Assembly (NCBI GenBank): GCA_948552115.1
Contig: CAOWNX010000066.1
Span: 1-5,184, forward strand
Source of the DNA: an uncultured Bacilli bacterium
GTDB taxonomy: Bacteria; Bacillota_I; Bacilli_A; RF39; UBA660
Direction of reading: 5' to 3'
DNA: 5,184 nucleotides
This document shows, piece after piece, positions 1 through 5,184 of the stretch. Position 1 is the stretch's first letter, and every line of letters begins with the position of its first letter. The position numbers were made by a program, and so were the translations under genes. A model generated the notes under the pieces. It was not told where the DNA came from. It saw nothing but the letters and a program-made list of their open reading frames with translations, and ran no database searches.

Positions 1-1035
1 GGAAACAGAGAAAGTATTCCAAAAAGAAAAAAATGTAACAAAGATACACTCTATGATATCGCATCCTTAACCAAGGTATATACTGCTGTTTTGATTTATA
101 AGGCACAAGAAGAGGGAAAACTAAATTTATATGATACAATTTTTAAAATAGATTCTCGCTTTGTATCTTTAAAGCACACCAGTGTTCTTGATTTACTAAG
201 TCATAACCAAGAAATATGGACGCATGGTTATTTAGGAGACGCCAAATCAAAAAATGAATTTTATAAAATTCTTTTTTCGGCAGAAGTAAAAAGCAATATT
301 CCAACTTATGTGGATACGCATTATATCATACTATCTACCTTACTTGAAAAAATTTATAATAAGCCTTTGGAAGAAATATTAAAAGAAAAAATATTGAATT
401 CTTTAAATTTAACAAAAACAACTACCGACCCCACATCGAAAAATATTGCTTCCAATAATTATGAACATAAAAATGGCACAATAATAGATACATTAAAGCT
501 AGGGCTTATCCACGATACCAAAGCTCGAGTTGCAAAAGGATTTGGAATTACTACGGGACATGCTTCAATTTTTACAACAGGAGAGGAATTATTAGAATTC
601 CTAAAAACTTTTTTAAATCAAACATTATTGAAAAAAGAAACAATTCAATTGATGTTACAACACCAGGACAGAAATCTGGAAAATTATCAAATATTAAAAG
701 GTATAGTAAAAGAACAAGAAATCAACCAAATGTATCAAGAAGCTGTTCAACAAAATCCAAAAATAAAGCTACTGAAAACATATAACAATATGGGAGTACG
801 TTATAAAAATCATATCAAAGAATTAAATGATGTTCCAAAAAATTGTAGTGAAAACACCGTTGTATTCAGTGGTTTTACAGGTCCTGCTTTTCTCATTGAC
901 TTCAATCAAAAAATAATCATCATTGTAATGTGCAATGTCATACACAATACAAAATTAAATCGAATACAACGAAAAAAATTAACGGATGAAATCATAGAAG
1001 AAATATATAATGAAACAATAAAAGAGAGGAGATGA
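1..1035 (+). CDS. Beta-lactamase-fold serine hydrolase (class C / penicillin-binding-protein-like), 5' partial
   Basis: The frame is open from the left edge, so the true start lies outside the window; 344 codons are visible. A TTG at 91 could be taken as a start, but this would cut off the catalytic motif. Visible codons 22-25 read S-L-T-K within DIASLTKV, the SxxK nucleophile motif of the class C beta-lactamase/esterase/DD-peptidase superfamily. Y103-V104-D105 sits where the family has YxN (YSD is a common variant), followed by a typical helix (IILSTLLEKIYNKPLEEIL). Near the C-terminus, residues 289-294 are FSGFTG where relatives usually have H-T-G-F-T-G, so the K/H of the third motif is replaced by Phe. 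Known family members cleave or transfer D-amino-acid peptides, esters or beta-lactams; the substrate here is unknown. No signal peptide can be judged because the N-terminus is missing. The gene ends in TGA seven bases before the next ATG and carries that gene's ribosome binding site. Family assignment is firm, specific function open. Confidence 0.88.
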   Translation, partial: GNRESIPKRKKCNKDTLYDIASLTKVYTAVLIYKAQEEGKLNLYDTIFKIDSRFVSLKHTSVLDLLSHNQEIWTHGYLGDAKSKNEFYKILFSAEVKSNIPTYVDTHYIILSTLLEKIYNKPLEEILKEKILNSLNLTKTTTDPTSKNIASNNYEHKNGTIIDTLKLGLIHDTKARVAKGFGITTGHASIFTTGEELLEFLKTFLNQTLLKKETIQLMLQHQDRNLENYQILKGIVKEQEINQMYQEAVQQNPKIKLLKTYNNMGVRYKNHIKELNDVPKNCSENTVVFSGFTGPAFLIDFNQKIIIIVMCNVIHNTKLNRIQRKKLTDEIIEEIYNETIKERR

Positions 1036-1041
1036 CAAAAA

Positions 1042-1890
1042 ATGAATCAAGAATTAATTCGTATCAATTCTATAGATGGGATTGAGCAAGTCGGAATACT
1101 TTATACCTCCAAAGAAAGAACAAAAAAAATTGTGATACATGTTCATGGCTTAAATGGTAATTTTTATGAAAATCGTTTTTTAGATACATTAGCCAAAAGT
1201 TATACCAATCAAAATATTGACTTTTTAACATGTAATAATCGAGGTACCAACTTTATTACCGAGTTTTTAAAAGGAGATGATTTCATCGTAATTGGAGGCT
1301 GTCTAGAACGATTTCAAGATTGTATTTTGGACATTCAAGGAATAATAAATTGGGTAAAAGCAAAAGGCTATCAAGAAATTATTTTAGAAGGGCACAGTTA
1401 TGGATGCAATAAAGTTCTATACTATTATAACGAAACCAAAGACCAAAATATAAAAAAAATAATTCTCTTAGCACCATGTGACATTCCAAAAGAAGTAGAA
1501 AAGTTTTTAACCAAAGAAGAATATGAACAAGTAAAAAGTTTATCAACGAAATTAGTACATTCTGGGAAAGAAAAAGAATTCGTTGATTTTTCGATTATGG
1601 CAAATGGAAAAATCTCTGCTGGTACATTTTATTATGATTTTCTACCAAATGGTAAAAATGACTTTTTAAAATATTCTGCATCCGAAAAAAATGACTTTTT
1701 AAATCAAATTGACATTCCTGTATCTGTAATTTTTGGGAGTGATGATGAATGTGTTTTAACAGAAAAGATAGAAGTCGTAAAAAAATATCTAAAAAATAAT
1801 ATTCAAAATTGTCAAATACATATTATCGAAGGAGCAAATCATAGTTTTCAAAAGAAATACAAAGAATTAGAACATGTAATTTCCAAATAA
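1042..1890 (+). CDS. Alpha/beta hydrolase family protein
   Basis: This is a 282-residue protein with the layout of a compact alpha/beta hydrolase. It has an early strand and HG oxyanion segment (VHGLNGN, H35-G36), the nucleophile elbow G-H-S-Y-G with Ser119, a likely acid in FGSDDE (D234 or D235) and a catalytic His in GANHSF (H267). The full triad is therefore present and the length is normal. There is no signal peptide or membrane segment, so it is probably cytoplasmic. Family members hydrolyse esters, thioesters or amides, or act as acyltransferases; the substrate cannot be told from sequence. The ATG at 1042 is chosen because AGGAG at 1027-1031 lies ten bases upstream. The preceding gene ends seven bases before and is in the same reading frame, indicating co-transcription and probably translational coupling. 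A 17-base direct repeat inside the gene encodes KNDFLK and KNDFLN. Confidence 0.88.
   Translation: MNQELIRINSIDGIEQVGILYTSKERTKKIVIHVHGLNGNFYENRFLDTLAKSYTNQNIDFLTCNNRGTNFITEFLKGDDFIVIGGCLERFQDCILDIQGIINWVKAKGYQEIILEGHSYGCNKVLYYYNETKDQNIKKIILLAPCDIPKEVEKFLTKEEYEQVKSLSTKLVHSGKEKEFVDFSIMANGKISAGTFYYDFLPNGKNDFLKYSASEKNDFLNQIDIPVSVIFGSDDECVLTEKIEVVKKYLKNNIQNCQIHIIEGANHSFQKKYKELEHVISK
1654..1703 (+). repeat. Short in-frame direct repeat inside the alpha/beta hydrolase
   Basis: The 17-mer aaaaatgactttttaaa occurs at 1654-1670 and again at 1687-1703, 33 bases (11 codons) apart, so both copies are read in the same frame as KNDFL. It may be an old small duplication or a chance match in AT-rich sequence. 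No function is implied. Confidence 0.5.
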
Positions 1891-1908
1891 AAAAGAAAGG
1901 TTTAAGAA

Positions 1909-2247
1909 ATGGAACAAATAAAAAGAGAACAAGCATTAAATTATAGTGGCAATGGTTATTCTAGTCTGGATTATCCATCGAAAGATAATGATATCAACTC
2001 TGCAATAATTAAAATTGAAAAAAGAAGTCCAGAAATCGGATATCAAGCTAACACTGCTTGAAAAGAATTATTATATATTTTAAACGGACAAGGAGATTTA
2101 TTTTTGAAAAATAAAGAACCAATAAAATTTCATGAAAAAGATGTCTTAGTAATTGATCAAAATGAATGCTATGCCTTTGATGGAAATTTTGAAGCTGCCG
2201 TATCCTGCATACCAGCTTGGGACTGCAATCAACAAAAAAATATATAA
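1909..2247 (+). pseudogene. Small cupin-domain protein interrupted by an in-frame TGA
   Basis: An ATG at 1909, eight bases after a GAAAGG ribosome binding site, opens a frame of 112 codons to the TAA at 2245-2247. It is broken only by TGA at codon 51 (2059-2061). The sequence on both sides forms one single-domain cupin. Before the stop is an N-terminal strand region with GYQANTA; after it are KELLYILNGQG, a DVLVIDQNE strand-turn and an SCIPAWD end. From memory of small cupins of this type, the residue at the TGA is often Cys (pattern N-x-x-C-K-E-L), so a single TGC/TGT to TGA change is the simplest origin. The HxH metal ligands of classical cupins are absent, so it was probably a binding or structural cupin rather than a metal enzyme. 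An AAGGAG at 2090-2095 precedes an in-frame TTG at 2104 and might permit restart of a 47-residue fragment. It sits 18 bases after the hydrolase and is clearly part of the operon. Sequencing error, readthrough or recoding remain possible; a nonsense mutation is favoured. Confidence 0.75.
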
Positions 2248-2263
2248 AGGAATGAAATAGTTT

Positions 2264-2920
2264 ATGAGAACAATAAAAACAATTGATTTATGGACGGAAC
2301 AAAAAGAAAATCAATACGAGTGTTTCAATGGTGCTTTTGTAGATGGTCTAGAATTAGAAGAACCACCTTTTAATTTTTATAAAATTGTAAAAAATTGCAA
2401 CTGCCAAATAACGAGAAATAGAAACGATATCAATATAAGTAATAAACATCAAGCAATTATCTTTTATAAAAAAGAAATCCCCATTAGGCTTGTCGTGATA
2501 AACAAAAATACAAATATAGAAAAATGTATTGAAGTTGCCTTAAATCAATATTTTCAAGACAAAACTGTGAAAGACATTTATGAAAAAAATAAAATTAAAA
2601 AAATAGAAATCGACTTGCAAGAACAACCAATCATGAACAATTCGAATCAAGAATTAGAAATAGATACTGGATCTTGTGATCGCTGGACTCTACTTGTAAA
2701 TATGTTAAAAGGAAGTTACACTGAAAGTGAAACTTCCTATGGAAATTTTCAAAGTGATAAATACGAATTTCTTCCCAATATTTTTATCAAATATGAATTA
2801 AAAGTAGAAGAAGAAACATTTGAAATTGAACATAATTGTGCATTTATAAATACACTAAAAACAAGAATTATCCCTATTCAAAAAGATTCAGAGTTAACGA
2901 AGAAAAAAGGAGAAAAATAA
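2264..2920 (+). CDS. Hypothetical protein of unknown family
   Basis: I do not recognise this 218-residue protein. It is soluble, with no signal peptide or hydrophobic helix. It is rich in Lys, Glu, Asn and Ile, and has a charged Lys/Glu tail (last ten residues LTKKKGEK-like). Cysteines occur early (YECFNG, NCNCQ) and mid-protein (GSCDRW), and a GSYTESETSYGNF stretch looks like an exposed turn. Alternating short strands (QAIIFY, IPIRLVVI, KIEIDL, FIKYELKVEEETFEIEH) suggest a mostly beta or alpha-beta fold. The ATG at 2264 is the first usable start: the ATG at 2252 meets a TAG after one codon. Its ribosome binding site is weak (AAGG at 2247-2250, thirteen bases away), which may mean it depends on translation of the cupin, whose stop codon overlaps that site. 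It ends one base before the kinase ATG, so the two are probably coupled. Its place between pathway genes suggests a role in the same process, but no function is proposed. Confidence 0.75.
   Translation: MRTIKTIDLWTEQKENQYECFNGAFVDGLELEEPPFNFYKIVKNCNCQITRNRNDINISNKHQAIIFYKKEIPIRLVVINKNTNIEKCIEVALNQYFQDKTVKDIYEKNKIKKIEIDLQEQPIMNNSNQELEIDTGSCDRWTLLVNMLKGSYTESETSYGNFQSDKYEFLPNIFIKYELKVEEETFEIEHNCAFINTLKTRIIPIQKDSELTKKKGEK
2711..2737 (+). repeat. Imperfect hairpin inside the hypothetical gene
   Basis: Arms GGAAGTT (2711-2717) and AACTTCC (2731-2737) pair perfectly. Inside them CACT (2719-2722) pairs with AGTG (2726-2729) around a GAA loop, with one A-A mismatch between the two stems. This is one of the stronger dyads in the AT-rich window. 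No T-run follows, so it is not a classical terminator. It may simply reflect the codons for GSYTESETS. Confidence 0.45.
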
Positions 2921-2921
2921 A

Positions 2922-3911
2922 ATGGAATATGTAAATTTTTACGAAAGAATACAAAATATAAAAGATTTAAAATTAATATCAGAAAAAATATGTGAACATT
3001 ATGACTTAGGAGCTTTACAAGATTATAAACACGTTGAAGTTGGATATGAAGACTTTAACCATGTAATTACCACAGAATCAGGAAAATATTTTGTTAAGAT
3101 TTTAAATAAATCAAGACCAAGAGAAGAACGTCTAAGACTAATTAAAATTTTAGAAAAATCAATTTCAAATCAAGTAAAAATTCCAAAAATTTTGCAAAAA
3201 AATCAAAAAAGTATTTTTGAACTCGAAATAGAGAAAAAAAGATTACACATTATAGTAATGGATTACATTGAAGGAACGAATATGCTTTTCTTAAACAGAG
3301 ATTTCAATGAATTAGAATTAACTGCTATAGCAAAAGAAATGGCAAAAATAAATCAAATCAATTATGGCGTAGAAGCATATTATGATGAATGGACTATAAC
3401 GAATTTTACTCGAGAATATGAAAAGAAAATTGCTGCAATCGACGAAGAAAACAAAGAACAAATTACAAGAGTTTATAATAAAATGAAAACATTAGATTTT
3501 TCTGAGTTTCCAAAATGCTATATCCATGGAGATATCATTAAATCAAACTTAATATTAGATATCAACAATCATGTGTGGGTCATCGATTTTTCAGTTTTAA
3601 ACTACTTACCAAGAATCATTGAACTCGCCGTAGCGATGTTTGGATTATGTTTGACGAATATCCCTTCCAAATCCATAAAAAATATGAATATATTAATAAA
3701 CGAATACAATAAAAGAAATACTTTAGAAGAGTTTGAAATAAAAAATTTACCACTTATCTTTCAAGCAGTATGTGCCATGAACGTGTTACAAACAGCTTAT
3801 ATAAAAAATACTGATAAGACATTCGAAGAAAATGAACATTGGTTAAGCGAAGGAAAAAAAGGGCTTGCGTTAAACTTAAAACAAGAAGATTTAAAGATAA
3901 CTAGGAACTAA
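2922..3911 (+). CDS. Phosphotransferase, aminoglycoside phosphotransferase / choline-kinase-like fold
   Basis: This 329-residue protein has the usual length for the APH/ChoK/HSK2 kinase family. The N-lobe ends in a beta strand with the ATP-binding lysine (KYFVKIL, around residues 54-60), and a hinge follows (IIVMDYIEGTN). The C-lobe has the Brenner-type catalytic loop HGDIIKSNLI, with the Asp and Asn of HxDxxxxN present, then the metal-binding Asp in VIDFS, where relatives often read IDFD or IDFG. The ELAVA helix start after that is also typical. These proteins phosphorylate a hydroxyl on a small molecule (choline, homoserine, sugars, aminoglycosides) using ATP or GTP. The substrate is not readable, and drug resistance should not be assumed. 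The ATG at 2922 follows AAGGAG at 2907-2912 with a nine-base spacer. It begins one base after the previous stop and ends one base before the Mur-ligase ATG, so it sits firmly in the operon. It appears intact although genes around it are broken. Confidence 0.88.
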   Translation: MEYVNFYERIQNIKDLKLISEKICEHYDLGALQDYKHVEVGYEDFNHVITTESGKYFVKILNKSRPREERLRLIKILEKSISNQVKIPKILQKNQKSIFELEIEKKRLHIIVMDYIEGTNMLFLNRDFNELELTAIAKEMAKINQINYGVEAYYDEWTITNFTREYEKKIAAIDEENKEQITRVYNKMKTLDFSEFPKCYIHGDIIKSNLILDINNHVWVIDFSVLNYLPRIIELAVAMFGLCLTNIPSKSIKNMNILINEYNKRNTLEEFEIKNLPLIFQAVCAMNVLQTAYIKNTDKTFEENEHWLSEGKKGLALNLKQEDLKITRN

Positions 3912-3912
3912 A

Positions 3913-4563
3913 ATGGTCTATTTAAAAGAAATTATTGAAATTACAGGAGAAAATTTAGTAAATGGAAACCTAGAACAAAAAATTATACATTATTCCACTG
4001 CAAATGAGATATCAGTTCCACAAACCTTTTATATTCCAATTCAATTTCGAGGAAAGAATAAAGAAAAATATATTTTAGATAATGTAAAAAAAGATTCCAT
4101 TAAGATAGAAAAATACAGTCTAAAAGATGCGCGTGATATCAAAGAAACAGACAAAGGGATAGAGTTTACAACAAAAATTTATGAAAAAAAAACATTCTTT
4201 TCTCACAACCTATATGGTCTTCATTTCATAAGAGACATTGTCCTTGCTATATAAGTAGGCGAACATTATCAAATTACTTATGAAAACATTATTCATACAA
4301 AACTCCAATTTCGCACCATAAATGGAAGAGCAAATCAATACAAAAATAAAAAAAACGAATATTACAATCATTGATGATACGTATAACGCTTCTCCATAGA
4401 AACAACAAAAAATGGTCTTGAAAATACAATCAAAATACCAAGTAACAGAAAAATAGCTGTCTTAAGGACCTTAGGAGCAGGAAAAGATAACATTGATACC
4501 AAAATAATTCATGAACAAATTGTAAACCATTTAATCATAGAATACCAATTAGAACCAACATAA
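3913..4563 (+). pseudogene. Decayed MurF-like Mur ligase (P-loop region deleted, stop codon, two frameshifts)
   Basis: The reading starts at ATG 3913 behind AGGA (3903-3906), one base after the kinase. Residues 1 to about 60 resemble the MurF N-terminal domain (FYIPIQFRGKNKEKYI, like the family's F-x-P-x-x-G-x-x-x-D/E). From about residue 62 (base about 4095) it jumps to the end of the central domain (DIKETDKGIEFTTK, then YGLHFI where MurF has GxHN). The central ATPase part with its GTxGKT P-loop, roughly 200 residues in the family, is therefore missing. TAA at 4252-4254 interrupts LAI-VGEHYQITYENII. The frame then slips at an A8 run (4348-4355) to give NITIIDDTYNASP, the hallmark MurF DDTYNAxP motif, up to 4396. 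It slips back to the original frame by 4399 for TTKNGLENTIKI, NRKIAVL and IHEQI. TAA at 4561 ends it, well short of a complete C-terminal domain. Intact relatives join an amino acid or dipeptide to a carboxylate with ATP. Its operon setting suggests a specialised ligase rather than the housekeeping murF. An intact product is not possible. Confidence 0.87.
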
Positions 4564-4594
4564 AAAAGAAAATTACAAATTAATTTTCTTTTTT
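4562..4594. terminator. Bidirectional A/T-rich hairpin between convergent genes
   Basis: AAAAAAGAAAATTA (4562-4575) and TAATTTTCTTTTTT (4581-4594) are perfect reverse complements, 14 bp, around a five-base CAAAT loop. Each strand ends its stem in a run of six T, and the element lies exactly between the Mur-ligase remnant (+) and gtrA (-), overlapping both stop codons. Position and symmetry fit a shared intrinsic terminator. With only one G-C pair the stem is weak, so efficiency is uncertain. Confidence 0.6.
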
Positions 4595-4996
4595 CTTAAA
4601 TACAATAAACTTACTTAAAATATAATTTGCTACAATCACAACAACTTGTGATAACAATTTGAATATCTTATCATTTTGATGAAGCAAAGTAACTCCTAAA
4701 AACATGATAGCCATATCCATAAATAAAGTAATCACACGAGAACCTACAAAAGAAACAAATTCTTTTGTTTTTTTCACTTGCTTGCTCTGAAAAACATACT
4801 TCCGATTTGTAACATAGGCAAATATAACAGAACAAATCCAAGAAATAACATTTGCAATTTGCAATTCAAAAGCGGAATTTGGATTCAACAAAGTATTCAC
4901 AAGAATATAATAAATGACTAAACTAACCAAAGTAGTAAGTACTCCTACAACCAAATAACGAATCACTTCTTGATATTTCAAAAAAACATTCTTCAT
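4580..4996 (-). CDS. GtrA family membrane protein
   Basis: This is a 138-residue integral membrane protein with four predicted helices, at about residues 12-34, 46-62, 84-105 and 113-131. It has the usual GtrA signatures: an N-terminal RYLVVGVLTTLVS, a cytoplasmic NRKYVF after the second helix, and NYILSKFIVF at the end, followed by a short basic tail. Length and layout match the family. GtrA proteins act with glycosyltransferases in moving or supplying lipid-linked (undecaprenyl-phosphate) sugars for decoration of O-antigen, teichoic acid, arabinogalactan or other envelope glycans; the partner here is not in view. The ATG at 4996 is supported by AGGTG (5006-5002), five bases upstream. It starts 25 bases after the stop of the upstream hydrolase on the same strand, so the two are probably co-transcribed. 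Its stop codon lies in the terminator hairpin. It runs convergent to the operon on the other strand and is probably unrelated to it. Confidence 0.92.
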   Translation of the reverse strand: MKNVFLKYQEVIRYLVVGVLTTLVSLVIYYILVNTLLNPNSAFELQIANVISWICSVIFAYVTNRKYVFQSKQVKKTKEFVSFVGSRVITLFMDMAIMFLGVTLLHQNDKIFKLLSQVVVIVANYILSKFIVFKKKEN

Positions 4997-5021
4997 AAGT
5001 TCACCTAAAATCAGTTTAACA

Positions 5022-5184
5022 TCAATTCCTTAATTCATCAATCAATTGTGGAAACGTAACATATCCACTTTCTGTATTAAAGTGTCCTGCATCGGATATT
5101 AAAATTTCTTTGGTAGAAACACGAGTAGCAAAATCTTTTAAAGCATCATAAGAAACATAAGGGTCATTATCCGAATAAAAGCAA
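5022..5184 (-). CDS. RBBP9/YdeN-family serine hydrolase, C-terminal part
   Basis: Only the last 53 residues are in the window; the gene enters from the right edge (first full codon at 5183) and ends at TGA 5024-5022. It reads YSDNDPYVSYDAL, then KEILISDAGHFNTESGY, then FPQLIDEL. This matches the C-terminal end of RBBP9/YdeN-type alpha/beta hydrolases, in which the Asp in the D-x-D-P segment is the catalytic acid and the His in AGHFN is the catalytic base. The Ser nucleophile would lie outside the window. These are small cytoplasmic serine hydrolases of poorly known substrate. It precedes gtrA by 25 bases on the same strand. A different alpha/beta hydrolase subfamily is possible but less likely given the DP and GHFN pattern. 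Confidence 0.85.
   Translation of the reverse strand, partial: CFYSDNDPYVSYDALKDFATRVSTKEILISDAGHFNTESGYVTFPQLIDELRN

Noticed and set aside
91..1035. Start of the first gene at the TTG at 91
   Set aside because: The same frame is open to base 1, and the SxxK nucleophile motif lies upstream at 64-75, so a start at 91 would remove the catalytic serine.
1707..1735. TTGACA-like promoter inside the alpha/beta hydrolase
   Set aside because: The nearest TATAAT-like hexamer is only about ten bases away, too close for a sigma-70-type promoter, and AT-rich sequence gives many such matches.
2062..2120. Bacterial SECIS element for selenocysteine at the cupin TGA
   Set aside because: By eye the bases after the TGA form no convincing stem-loop; they are almost all A/T with no matching arms. 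Not excluded without folding, but unsupported.
2922..3911. Aminoglycoside resistance gene
   Set aside because: The fold is right, but the family also covers choline, homoserine and sugar kinases. The operon context suggests a pathway kinase and no resistance-specific signature was seen.
3913..4254. A genuine short 113-residue gene
   Set aside because: Further MurF-like sequence including the DDTYNAxP motif continues directly past its stop in the same and a neighbouring frame, so it is the front of a broken gene.
4355..4396. Programmed frameshift at the A8 run in the Mur ligase
   Set aside because: A TAA already stops translation about 95 bases upstream and the P-loop region is missing, so a programmed shift could not rescue an active enzyme. 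Homopolymer slippage during decay is simpler.
1..5184. Alternative genetic code with TGA read as Trp
   Set aside because: All Trp codons in intact genes are TGG, only one internal TGA is seen in otherwise open genes, and TGA ends two genes at natural family C-termini. The Mur-ligase remnant also carries a TAA, which such a code would not rescue.

Overview
This is a very AT-rich window (clearly under 35 % GC by eye) from a bacterium. Genes are tightly packed, with AGGAG-type ribosome binding sites and heavy A-ending and T-ending codon use. This suggests a low-GC Bacillota (a clostridial or an uncultured Bacilli/Erysipelotrichia-type gut lineage). The exact taxon cannot be read from the sequence. 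The standard bacterial code fits: tryptophan is TGG in every intact gene, and TGA ends the first gene and the last partial gene.

Left and centre (1-4563, + strand): six genes lie head to tail, probably as one operon whose beginning is off the left edge. In order they are a beta-lactamase-fold serine hydrolase (5' end missing), an alpha/beta hydrolase with a GHSYG nucleophile elbow, a small cupin interrupted by an in-frame TGA, an unrecognised 218-residue protein, an APH/ChoK-type phosphotransferase, and a badly broken MurF-like Mur ligase. Gaps between neighbours are 1 to 18 bases, and each start except possibly that of the unknown protein has a plausible ribosome binding site. A Mur-type amino-acid ligase, a small-molecule kinase, a cupin and two serine hydrolases together look like a pathway that builds and trims a small peptide-like or cell-envelope compound. 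That reading is inference from gene content; no product can be named.

The operon looks to be decaying. The cupin carries a nonsense codon. The Mur ligase has lost the middle of the protein including the ATP-binding P-loop, has an in-frame TAA and two mutually compensating frameshifts, and is cut short at its C-terminus. The other four genes are open reading frames with most catalytic residues in place, so the damage appears recent.

Right end (4562-5184, - strand): a 14-bp perfect A/T hairpin separates the operon from a convergent pair. These are a four-helix GtrA-family membrane protein and, upstream of it, the C-terminal end of an RBBP9/YdeN-family serine hydrolase running off the right edge. 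I saw no tRNA, rRNA, CRISPR array, insertion sequence or recognisable promoter in the window.
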